From CAYJPV01 sp964547975 (GTDB lineage Bacteria > Acidobacteriota > Vicinamibacteria > Vicinamibacterales > JAKQTR01), in NCBI GenBank assembly GCA_964547975.1, contig CAZJRM010000025.1:1-36098 (forward strand): 36,098 nucleotides of DNA, written 5' to 3'. Shown here piece by piece: positions 1 through 8,081 of this stretch. The translations under genes and the position numbers were made by a program. Every line of letters starts with the position of its first letter. The first letter of the stretch is position 1. Below the pieces are notes generated by a model, which was given only the letters and a program-made list of their open reading frames with translations, ran no database searches and was not told the origin of the DNA.

Positions 1-1038
1 GGCTACAGCGCCGACACCGGCCCGCTCGGCGGACTCGCCGTATCGCGCACGGGGTGGGGCTTCAGGGTGAGGAAGCCGGCGGCGTCGGAACAGCTGTTTC
101 GCGCGGGCGTGGCCACGGCGGACGTGGCGGGCTTCGCGGAGTACCGCGGGACCTTCAGGCAATCGGACTCGAATCTCGGCCTGCGCGTGCACGCCCTCGC
201 CTCGAGCGTCAACGTCATCAACTTCTTCGGGTTCGGCAACGAGACGCCCAAAGAGACGGACCGCGCGCGTTACCGGGCGCGTCAGCGGATCTTCAGCGTG
301 TCGCCGAAGGCCATCCTGGAAGTCGGGCAGCGTTTCGAAGCCTATCTCGGGCCCGAGGTCCGGTATTCCACGACCGTCTCAGGTGAGGGGACCATCCTCG
401 ATGAGATGAGACCGATCGGCTTCGATCGGATGGGACGGCTCGCCGTTCGCGGCGGGTTCGACTTCGACTCACGGGAGCCCGCGAGCCGTTCGGACCCCGG
501 CGGCGAACAGTCGAATCCGCTGCCGATGGGCCAGTCCACCCGCTCGGTGAACGGAGTGGCCGTTCGTGCCTCGGGGTTTGTCGTGCCCAAGGTGTGGGAC
601 GTCGGCTCGTCCTACGCGGGCGCCGAGGGGATGGTGGCCGCGTTCCTGGGGAACGAACGCGCGCACCTGGCGCTGCGCGCCGGGGGACAGAAGGTCTCGG
701 ACGGCTACGCCTGGTTCGACGGTGCCTTCGTCGGCGGGCATCTCACGCGCGGCTACGCCTCTCACCGATTCACCGGCGACGCCTCCGTGTACGGGTCGCT
801 GTCGGTGCGTGCGTGGATGGCCACGATGCCGATCGTCGTCCCGGTCAGGATCGGCGCCCTGGCCTTCGTGGACACCGGGCGGGTCTGGCTGAAGGGAGAG
901 GCGTCCGACGTCTGGCACCATACCGTCGGTGGCGGGCTGATGGTCAGGCCTCTGTCGACACGCGCCACGTTCTTCGCGGCCATCGGGCACGGCAAGGAAG
1001 GCAACCGGTACTACGCCGGGTTCGGGCTTCCGTTCTAA
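1..1038 (+). CDS. Outer-membrane beta-barrel protein (BamA/Omp85 C-terminal type), 5' truncated
   Basis: The reading frame is open at base 1 and ends at TAA 1036-1038, giving 345 visible residues; the real start lies outside the window. The segment is rich in alternating, glycine-containing amphipathic strands, has a FFGFGNET motif typical of BamA/TamA-like C-terminal barrels, and ends in GFGLPF, a terminal aromatic residue as expected for a BAM-dependent outer-membrane protein. It probably forms most of a 16-strand barrel in the outer membrane. The missing N-terminus could hold POTRA domains or, as in some relatives, a calcineurin-like phosphoesterase; this cannot be decided here. It is convergent with the next gene. 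The barrel assignment is fairly secure, the exact subfamily and substrate are not. Confidence 0.72.
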   Translation, partial: GYSADTGPLGGLAVSRTGWGFRVRKPAASEQLFRAGVATADVAGFAEYRGTFRQSDSNLGLRVHALASSVNVINFFGFGNETPKETDRARYRARQRIFSVSPKAILEVGQRFEAYLGPEVRYSTTVSGEGTILDEMRPIGFDRMGRLAVRGGFDFDSREPASRSDPGGEQSNPLPMGQSTRSVNGVAVRASGFVVPKVWDVGSSYAGAEGMVAAFLGNERAHLALRAGGQKVSDGYAWFDGAFVGGHLTRGYASHRFTGDASVYGSLSVRAWMATMPIVVPVRIGALAFVDTGRVWLKGEASDVWHHTVGGGLMVRPLSTRATFFAAIGHGKEGNRYYAGFGLPF

Positions 1039-1040
1039 GA

Positions 1041-1147
1041 ACAGGGGATAGGGAACGGGCGATAGGGAACAGGGAAGAGCCAGGACCCTTCGCCCTGTCC
1101 CTGATCCCTTTCCCTATTCCCTATCGCCTACTCCCTGTTCCCTGTCA
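1041..1147. terminator. G-run/C-run inverted repeat between convergent genes
   Basis: Between the convergent stops at 1038 and 1145 lies an array of GGGA(A/T)(C/T)AGGGA-like units on one side and their complements on the other. The best paired arms are 1058-1076 and 1110-1128 (19 nt, one mismatch, 33-nt loop). An outer, weaker pair is near 1041-1054 and 1132-1147. It could act as a bidirectional terminator or be a dispersed intergenic repeat unit. No T-run follows the stem, so intrinsic termination is not proven. Confidence 0.5.
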
Positions 1148-4100
1148 CTTGATCTGTTCAGGGATCTTGAAGCTGACCTTGCACGCGTCGAGCGCCTTCG
1201 CGACGGCTGCACCCTTCGCGAAGACCCCGTTCAGTTCCGCGATGGCCGCAGGCACGTCCTTCTTCGCGTTCCGATACGAGTCGAACACGGCTTCGGTCGG
1301 CCACATGCCCCCCATCAGCCCGTTCTTGGCCTGAGTCAGCTTCGTCACCACGTAGTCGGACGGACCCTGCTGCCCGAAGCCGCCTCCCTGCCCGCCCCGG
1401 CCGAACGCCGGCGCCGTGAACTTGGGAGCCACGACGGCCACCTGCTTCGTGTAGACGTCGAACGCCGTCTTCGTGTCGGCAGGGACGTCCTTGCGGCCGG
1501 CAAGTTCCTTGGTGATCTCCGCCAGGCGCGTGTTGAACGCCGAGAACGCGCTGACCGCGCTCGCCGCGCTGGCCTGCAGGGCCTGGATCTCCATCGCCAT
1601 GTCGAACAACTTCTTCCGCTCGATGGCCGTCAAGGCCACCTCGGGATCCGCGCTGACGCGGATGGGCTTCGTGTCAACGGTCTTGCCGTCGACCACGAGC
1701 GCAACCGTGTAGGTGCCCGGCAGTACGAACGGTCCGGCAGCCGCACCGCCGCCGAAGCCGCCGCCACCGAAGCCGCCGGTGGTTGATGGGCACCCCGCGC
1801 CGAATGGACTCACGGCCTGCTGACCTCCCGGTCCTCCGGGCCCGCTCGGCCCTCCCTGGCCCTGGCCACCCTGCTGCCCGCCTCGTCCGCCGGTTGCCGC
1901 CGGTGACGGTCCAGGTTCGACGCGCAGATCCCAGCACGCTGTCTGCATCCCGGTCTTCTTGCTGTTGTTCAACACCTGGCCCGTGATTTCACGTACGGTC
2001 TTCCCGGCTGTGTCCGTGATCTTCAACGCGACGTCTTCCACCTGGCGCTTCTGCGTCCAGGTCAGGCGCGCGGCGGCCGGCGGGTTCTGTCCGTAGAACA
2101 CCTGGTCGCCCCAGAACTCGTAGTTGCGGTCGCGCGATGGCCGCCGGTACATCGCCGCCGGCGGCGTGAAGAGCGTCGCGTCCGCCTTCTGCGCCGCCGC
2201 GTATTCCTGGATTGGCTCCAGGTGATCGAGGATCCACAGCGCCCGCCCGTGCGTCGCCAGCACCATCGCGTTGTCGCGCGGGTGCAGGGTGATCTCGTCG
2301 ATGCGCACCGTCGGGAGATTCGCCTTTACGCGTGTCCACGAGCCGCCGCGGTCGAGCGACACGAACAGCCCGGTTTCGGTGCCGAGGTAGAGCACGTCCG
2401 GGTTCTTCTGGTCTTCGGTCAGCGTGCGGGCAACTTCGCCCTTCAGCGTGCCGGCAACCGAGCGCCAGTTCTGGCCGAAATCGTTACTGACGTAGATCCA
2501 CGTCTCGAAGTCGTTCTGGCGGTGGCCGTCGAATGTCGCGTACACCGTGCCCGCGTCGAAACGCGACGGCACGACTTCCGAAACGTAGATGTCCTTCGGC
2601 AGTCCGGGAATCCGATCCGCGACCTGCGTCCAGGCCTTTCCGCCGTCGCGCGTCACGGCGACACGCCCGTCATCTGTGCCGGCCCACAAGACGCCGGGGG
2701 CCTTGGGGGATTCCGCGAACGAGACGATGGTGGGCCACGCCACGATCCCGTCGTTCCTGGCGATGGTGATGTCCGTGTTCTTCACGCCCATCGTCACCTG
2801 GTCGTCACGCTTGACGTTGCTCGTGAGATCGGGGCTGACCGCCGTCCACGACAAACCGCGATCGGACGATCGGAACACCTTGTTGGCCGCCGCGTATATC
2901 ACGGCGGGACTGTGCGGCGACATCACGAGGGGCGTATCCCAGTTCCAGCGCAGGGCGGGTTCGCCAGGCTTCGCCTGCGGCCGAATCGACTGCGTCTCGA
3001 ACGTGACACGATCGACGCGTACCATGTTGCCGTCCTGCGACTCCGTGTACGCCACCCGGTAGTTCGTCGGGTCCTGCAGCACGACGAACCCATCCCCGCC
3101 CTGGAGCGTTGCCCAGTGGTGATTGGCGATTCCCGGGGCGCCACGAACCGCGCTCGGGCCGCACCAGTTGTAGTTGTCCTGCATGCCGCCGCACACGTTG
3201 TACGGCACGGCCATGTCGACGGAGACGTGATAGAACAGCCCCACCGGCAGGTTGGGGATGAAGACCCACGTCTTGGCCATGTCGTACGACACGGCCAGGC
3301 CGCCATCGTTGCCAATCCACACGTGGCGCGAATTCGCCGGGTTGATCCAGATGGCGTGGACGTCGTCGTGCGTCGAGGCCGCGACGTCGTTGGCGAAGTT
3401 CTTCCCGCCGTCGAGGGTCTGCCACAAGCCGACCCCGCCCAGGTAGACCACCTCAGGGTCGTTCGGGTCGATCCGGAACTTGCTGAAGTACATCGGCCGG
3501 GGGTTGGCGCTGTTCACCTTCTTCCACGTCGATCCGGCATCGTCCGATCGGTAGAGCCCGGTCGCCCCGCCGGCGGCCGGCACGCCGCCCCCGGCCTGCC
3601 CGCCCTGCGCGGCCTGACCCGCGGCGGGTGAAGCCGTGCCCCCGCGGCCACTCTGGCTGGGCGGCGTCGGGGCTTCGATGAGGGCGTAGACCGTATTGGG
3701 TTTCCGGCGGTACACGTCGACGCCGATGCGTCCGAGCGGGCCTTCCGGGAGGCCGCCCTTCAGCTTCGCCCAGGTCTCGCCGCCATCGGTCGACTTGTAG
3801 AGCCCGCTGCCGGGGCCGCCGCCGTTCATGCAGCAGGCGGTGCGGCGCCGCTGGTAGAGTGACGCGTAGAGGACGCGGCTGTTCAGCGGATCCATCACCA
3901 GTTCGTTCGCGCCGGTGTCCTCGTCGCCCTTGAGCACCTGCTTCCAGGTCTTTCCGCCGTCCGTCGTCTTGTAGACGCCTCGTTCGCCGCCGGGTCCCCA
4001 CAGGGTGCCGGTTGCGGCGACGAACACGATGTTGTTGTCGCGCGGGTCGATGACGATGCGGTTGATGTGGCGCGAGGTGCGGAGGCCCATGTTGACGTAG

Positions 4101-4519
4101 GTCCTGCCGCCGTCGGTCGATTTGTAGGCCCCGTCGCCCCAGGACGTGCTCTGCCGGTTGTTCGATTCGCCGGTGCCGACCCAGACGAGGTCCGGGTTGG
4201 ACTGCGAGATCGTGACGTCACCAATCGACATCAGGCCCTGCGTCTGAAACTGCGCTTCGAAGGTCGTGCCGGCATTCGTGGTCTTCCACACGCCGCCGTG
4301 CGCCGTGCCGACGTAGAAGAGCGACGGATCGGCTTCGTACACCGCCAGGTCCGATATGCGGCCCGACATTGATGCGGGGCCGATCGGCCTGAAATGCAGC
4401 GTATCGAACGGGCCGGCCGGCGGGGCCGCCGGCGTGGGAGTCGATTGGCCGATCAGGGGCTGAGCGACCACGGCCAGCAGTACGGCCAGGGCCAGCCCGG
4501 GCAAGAGACGCTTCAACAT
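1145..4519 (-). CDS. Secreted BNR/sortilin-type beta-propeller protein
   Basis: 1124 residues with a signal peptide (MLKRLLPGLALAVLLAVVAQ, likely cleaved near residue 25). The body carries many Asp-box/BNR repeats of the form S/T-x-D-x-G-x-T-W (KTTDGGKTW, KSTDGGETW, RSSDRGLSW, VSLDRGGSW), the signature of Vps10/sortilin-like propellers often labelled 'glycosyl hydrolase'. Two Gly/Gln/Pro-rich linkers interrupt it, about residues 290-325 and 880-930. The C-terminal about 200 residues look like a beta-sandwich followed by a helical segment. The start ATG 4519 has GAGGAGG 8 nt upstream. No glycosidase active site is recognisable, so binding or a scaffold role is as likely as catalysis. It is last in a minus-strand run. 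A second, partial member of the family lies at 35262-36098. Confidence 0.82.
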   Translation of the reverse strand: MLKRLLPGLALAVLLAVVAQPLIGQSTPTPAAPPAGPFDTLHFRPIGPASMSGRISDLAVYEADPSLFYVGTAHGGVWKTTNAGTTFEAQFQTQGLMSIGDVTISQSNPDLVWVGTGESNNRQSTSWGDGAYKSTDGGRTYVNMGLRTSRHINRIVIDPRDNNIVFVAATGTLWGPGGERGVYKTTDGGKTWKQVLKGDEDTGANELVMDPLNSRVLYASLYQRRRTACCMNGGGPGSGLYKSTDGGETWAKLKGGLPEGPLGRIGVDVYRRKPNTVYALIEAPTPPSQSGRGGTASPAAGQAAQGGQAGGGVPAAGGATGLYRSDDAGSTWKKVNSANPRPMYFSKFRIDPNDPEVVYLGGVGLWQTLDGGKNFANDVAASTHDDVHAIWINPANSRHVWIGNDGGLAVSYDMAKTWVFIPNLPVGLFYHVSVDMAVPYNVCGGMQDNYNWCGPSAVRGAPGIANHHWATLQGGDGFVVLQDPTNYRVAYTESQDGNMVRVDRVTFETQSIRPQAKPGEPALRWNWDTPLVMSPHSPAVIYAAANKVFRSSDRGLSWTAVSPDLTSNVKRDDQVTMGVKNTDITIARNDGIVAWPTIVSFAESPKAPGVLWAGTDDGRVAVTRDGGKAWTQVADRIPGLPKDIYVSEVVPSRFDAGTVYATFDGHRQNDFETWIYVSNDFGQNWRSVAGTLKGEVARTLTEDQKNPDVLYLGTETGLFVSLDRGGSWTRVKANLPTVRIDEITLHPRDNAMVLATHGRALWILDHLEPIQEYAAAQKADATLFTPPAAMYRRPSRDRNYEFWGDQVFYGQNPPAAARLTWTQKRQVEDVALKITDTAGKTVREITGQVLNNSKKTGMQTACWDLRVEPGPSPAATGGRGGQQGGQGQGGPSGPGGPGGQQAVSPFGAGCPSTTGGFGGGGFGGGAAAGPFVLPGTYTVALVVDGKTVDTKPIRVSADPEVALTAIERKKLFDMAMEIQALQASAASAVSAFSAFNTRLAEITKELAGRKDVPADTKTAFDVYTKQVAVVAPKFTAPAFGRGGQGGGFGQQGPSDYVVTKLTQAKNGLMGGMWPTEAVFDSYRNAKKDVPAAIAELNGVFAKGAAVAKALDACKVSFKIPEQIK

Positions 4520-4583
4520 CGAGACGGCCTCCTCGGAAACGGGACTACGGGATGCGGGATTATACGGCGACCGGAGGCCCGGG

Positions 4584-6578
4584 TCACTTGGGAACGACGA
4601 CGGCCGTGTCGGTCGAGACCTGGAACCGTCTGAAGTTCCGGTAGCGGGCGACGCCGAGCGTCATGATCTTGTTCTTGGGGTTGTACGATTCGCGCATTTC
4701 TGCCGGCAGCCACAGGCCGAGGGTGTCGCTGCGCTGGAAACGAACGATGTACTCCATCCGGCCAGCGCCCTCGCGTTCGTAGAGCACCCGCGCTTCGGCC
4801 ACGGCTCCCGAGATGGGATCGATCAGGAACCGCCCCTGGGCGGGTTGATCCGTCCCGAGCAAGGCGACCGTCAGGGTAGGGCTGGTCGTTTCCCGGTAGT
4901 CGATCTGGACGAACTGCCGGCCGTCCACCTCCTTGAGACCCTTCATCGCGAAGTGAAAACGCGGCTGGTTCAGCCGCTCGAGAAAGGCCAGGGCGAACAG
5001 CGGCGCGTTGACATTCCGTTCGACGGGTCCGAGGTTGAACCGCGCGCTCTGCGACCGGATGGCGTTCAACCGCGCGCGGCTCTCCATGGACGGGTCGAGG
5101 AACAGGCGCTGCAGCCGCTCGTCACGCTCGCGTACGGGGCTGCCGTCCACCTCGAAGATGTCCCGGAACGACACCCAGCCTTCCAGCGGGTCCGGGCGGA
5201 CCAGCAGCAGGTCGGACTTCAGCCGGAGGTTTCTCGTCTTCGCGCCGGGAGACCAGTCGCTCTGGTCGTACTCCTCCTCGGCCACCACCGACGAGTAGTC
5301 CCGCTGGTAGGCATCGATGTAGTCAGCGACACGCGCGAGGATTCGTCTCAGTTCCGCTCGTGCCTCCGCCGACACCGCAACGTCGCGTTGGCGTTCCGAC
5401 CGCGTCGGCACGGGGGCGGCGCGAGGCGTGTCCGCCGGCGCCTGGCCGACTCTCGGTGTCACGTCCGAGGCGTCTGGTCTGGCTGCCAACCAGCCTGGGG
5501 CGCGCACCACGACTCCCGGACGGCCCGTGGTGACCGTGACACGCGTCGGGCCATCCGCCGGCGCCGATCCGGCGAGCGTCAGCACGTAACACGCGGACAG
5601 GTCCGCGAGCGCGCGGCCGATGAGTGGATCGGGGTTCCGGCCGATCGGCGTGAACTGACCACCGGTTGCCCGCGCCAGCGCGTCGAGGGCTTTCGCGTCC
5701 GGGAGTTCGCCTCCGAGCGCACTGGCTTTCAAGCCGAACGCGTGGAGCACGACGTGCGACTGAATCGCGGCCAGGGCCGCGGCGTCGACCCCGACCGGCG
5801 AATCCTTGCCGGCCCCCGTCAGACCACCCGAGAGCAGGATGACGGCCTTGCGACCTGGCGTCGATCCGAGCGACACGAACAAGGTTCGAAGGTCGGCGAC
5901 GTTGGAACGCGCCGCACCGCCGCCTGGCTGGTCGCCCCCGGAGGTCAGCGGCAGTCCTCCTGTCGGCGGAGTCGTCCCAGACGAGGCGCTGCCGGCGCGT
6001 TCGCCACCCAGTTCGACCGGACGATCGCTGCGCGCGAACGGATCGGGCGTCGACAGGCTCGCGATGGATCGTTGCCCGACGATGCCGCGCAGCGACGCGA
6101 CGAGCGAGGGCCTGTCCGTGTCGAGCGAGACGGGACCAGCGGGGAGAGGAAGCGGCACGATGGCGATGCGGTCACCGAGGCCGAGGCGATCGAGGATGCC
6201 GCGAGCGGCCGCCGTCGCCGGCTTCTCGTCTCCACGGACGAGCGTCGTCTGGTCGACGACCAGGACGATCGACCGTGACGGTTCGGCGACGAAACGGTTC
6301 GGGGTGCCCCTCGCCGCCTGGAGCGCCTCCGTGTCGGGCAGGGCACCGGGGCCTCGCGTGACGTAGCGAAGCGCTGTCACGGTGCGCGGTTCACCGTTGA
6401 CGGTCACCGAGAAATCAGCCGGACCGAGGGTGTCCACCGCGGTGCCCACGCGGTCGACGACGACCACGTCGAGCAGGGCCGGCGCCTGCGGCGAGGGCAT
6501 TCCACTCTGGTGCGCGAGAAACGCTGTGAGTGTGAGGGGTGCCATGAACGCCAGGCCGGCGGCGGCGAATCGACGCAT
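4584..6578 (-). CDS. Secreted VWFA-related Acidobacterial-domain protein (copy 1)
   Basis: 664 residues from the ATG at 6578, chosen because GAGG lies 8 nt upstream and the protein then begins with a signal peptide (MRRFAAAGLAFMAPLTLTAF). Residues 34-73 form the beta segment that precedes the VWA fold in this family (LLDVVVVDRVGT then FSVTVNG). A VWA-like domain spans about 103-335, with strands SIVLVVDQ and KAVILLSGG; the canonical DxSxS metal site is not intact. The C-terminal about 270 residues (motifs VVAEEEYDQ, VSFRDIFEVDG, ARFNLGPVERNVN) match the protein at 10990-13059 throughout. The family is characteristic of Acidobacteria and its function is unknown; adhesion or envelope protein interaction is a guess from the VWA fold. 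Confidence 0.8.
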   Translation of the reverse strand: MRRFAAAGLAFMAPLTLTAFLAHQSGMPSPQAPALLDVVVVDRVGTAVDTLGPADFSVTVNGEPRTVTALRYVTRGPGALPDTEALQAARGTPNRFVAEPSRSIVLVVDQTTLVRGDEKPATAAARGILDRLGLGDRIAIVPLPLPAGPVSLDTDRPSLVASLRGIVGQRSIASLSTPDPFARSDRPVELGGERAGSASSGTTPPTGGLPLTSGGDQPGGGAARSNVADLRTLFVSLGSTPGRKAVILLSGGLTGAGKDSPVGVDAAALAAIQSHVVLHAFGLKASALGGELPDAKALDALARATGGQFTPIGRNPDPLIGRALADLSACYVLTLAGSAPADGPTRVTVTTGRPGVVVRAPGWLAARPDASDVTPRVGQAPADTPRAAPVPTRSERQRDVAVSAEARAELRRILARVADYIDAYQRDYSSVVAEEEYDQSDWSPGAKTRNLRLKSDLLLVRPDPLEGWVSFRDIFEVDGSPVRERDERLQRLFLDPSMESRARLNAIRSQSARFNLGPVERNVNAPLFALAFLERLNQPRFHFAMKGLKEVDGRQFVQIDYRETTSPTLTVALLGTDQPAQGRFLIDPISGAVAEARVLYEREGAGRMEYIVRFQRSDTLGLWLPAEMRESYNPKNKIMTLGVARYRNFRRFQVSTDTAVVVPK

Positions 6579-6657
6579 TGGTGAATCCTCGACCCTGGAG
6601 ACGCGGCATCGCACCGGTTCCGGGGCGAGTGTAGCGCGATCGAGGGCCGCCGGTCAT

Positions 6658-8073
6658 TCAGCCGGACGTGCCCTGCCGCGTTCGCGTCGCATGGGCAACC
6701 GAAACCTGCCCGCGTGTATCGGTGTCCGCCAGGCTGATCTGGCCGCGTTGATCTGAAGCGAGCGACAACTGGCCTGGCGACGCCCCGTGCACGCGGCTTT
6801 GAATCTCGACGATGGCCTCGCGTGACGCGCGGCGGAACGCCCCATCGAGCGCGTGCGCGCCGGAGGCGTCCCTCAGCGGGACGACGGCGGCCGGCGTGCC
6901 CACCTTGCCGAGCGCGTCGGCCGCTGCCACACGAACGGCGGACGAGTCGCGGGCCAGCGCCGCGACGAGCGCAGGTTCCGCGTCCGCGCGCCTGAGTGAC
7001 CCCAGGGCGCCAGCGGCTCCGGCCGCCAGGCGTTCTTCCTCGGACGACAACGCGCCCCGCAACGCGGCGACGGCCTCGGATGACTCGTCGCGGCCAATCG
7101 CGGCGATGCACGCGAGCGCCGTTTCGATCTGACCCGTTTCCGTGGCGCGTGCCAAGCGACGGATGGCCATCGCGGCCGGGAAGTCGCTCCCAAGGGCTGC
7201 CACCGCCGCGGCCGCGACGCGGTCGGGCGCCTCCCCGGTGGCGAGGAGCACCACCGTTTCCCGACCCGATGGTCCGAGCGCCACGGCCGCCTGGAGGCGC
7301 ACTTCCGGGCTGTCGTCGGTGAGCGCGGCTTCGAGGGCACGTCGTGTTGCAGCATGGTCCGGAAACTTGGCCACGAGCGCGGCGAGATTCGCGAATCGTG
7401 CGGACGCCTCAGGTTCGTTCGCCAGGTTCGCGGCGATGCGGGCCGCGAGGTCTTCGGGCCGCTCGAGCCGCCGGGCGATGGCGAGCACCGCCGGGAGGAT
7501 CTCCGGCAGCCGCTTGCGGGCGTCGCTCAGGAGCGTCGAGGGCACATCGAGGCGGAGTTCGCCGTGGGACACCGAACACCGCAGCCGCGGGACGACATCT
7601 CCGTCGGCGACGGCGAGATCCCCGCCGAGCAATCGCCGCAGCAGCGACCGTGTCTCGGCGTCGAAAATCGCCCGCGCGAGTTCCGGCGACCCCTGCAGGT
7701 ACGCCGCGCGGTCGAACACGGGATCGCCAATCTCGATCTCACGCTCGCCGAAGGTCTTCTCGACCATCGAGGTGACGCCTTCCGCGCGCAGCGTCATGCC
7801 GTACTCCCCGTGTTTCAGGCCGCCGATGACGATGCGGGTGCCGTGTTCGTACTTGCCGCGGCGGTACCCCTCGATCGACACGGGCAGGCCGCCGGCGGTG
7901 CCCTTCAGCGAGGTCACGATCCCGGCGAACGTGTGGAGGCGCGGATCGCTGATGCCGGCGGCTGAGGCCGCGGCCCGCCACTGGGTGCTTCGATCCTGCG
8001 AAACCAGCCAGGCGATCAGGTAGGCGACCGAGCCGCCTCCGACCGCGAGCAGCAGGCCGAACATGGCATCCAC
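6658..8073 (-). CDS. Membrane-anchored HEAT-repeat protein with GQxSxA tail
   Basis: 471 residues from GTG 8073. The Shine-Dalgarno GAGGTGA sits 3 nt before it and overlaps the stop of the upstream Hsp70 gene, so translation is likely coupled; an ATG three codons later (8064) is less well spaced. Residues 5-24 form one transmembrane helix. Residues 25-215 are an unrecognised alpha/beta region. Residues about 220-420 are alanine-rich paired helices of HEAT type (SPEVRLQAAVALG, SSAVRVAAADALGKVG). The last 40 residues hold three spaced motifs, GQLSLA 434-439, GQISLA 444-449 and GQVSVA 455-460. The gene is 8 bp downstream of the Hsp70 gene, which suggests the two proteins act together at the membrane. 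No enzyme motif is seen. Confidence 0.75.
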   Translation of the reverse strand: MDAMFGLLLAVGGGSVAYLIAWLVSQDRSTQWRAAASAAGISDPRLHTFAGIVTSLKGTAGGLPVSIEGYRRGKYEHGTRIVIGGLKHGEYGMTLRAEGVTSMVEKTFGEREIEIGDPVFDRAAYLQGSPELARAIFDAETRSLLRRLLGGDLAVADGDVVPRLRCSVSHGELRLDVPSTLLSDARKRLPEILPAVLAIARRLERPEDLAARIAANLANEPEASARFANLAALVAKFPDHAATRRALEAALTDDSPEVRLQAAVALGPSGRETVVLLATGEAPDRVAAAAVAALGSDFPAAMAIRRLARATETGQIETALACIAAIGRDESSEAVAALRGALSSEEERLAAGAAGALGSLRRADAEPALVAALARDSSAVRVAAADALGKVGTPAAVVPLRDASGAHALDGAFRRASREAIVEIQSRVHGASPGQLSLASDQRGQISLADTDTRGQVSVAHATRTRQGTSG

Positions 8074-8081
8074 AGGTCACC

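Noticed and set aside
1041..1147. CRISPR array
   Set aside because: Units are 11-14 bp, adjacent and inverted, with no regular unique spacers and no cas genes.
2222..3631. A 469-codon plus-strand frame
   Set aside because: Antisense to the BNR propeller gene; composition (Arg, His, Val rich) is that of a GC-rich shadow.
4845..6278. A 477-codon plus-strand frame
   Set aside because: Antisense to VWFA copy 1, no recognisable motif.
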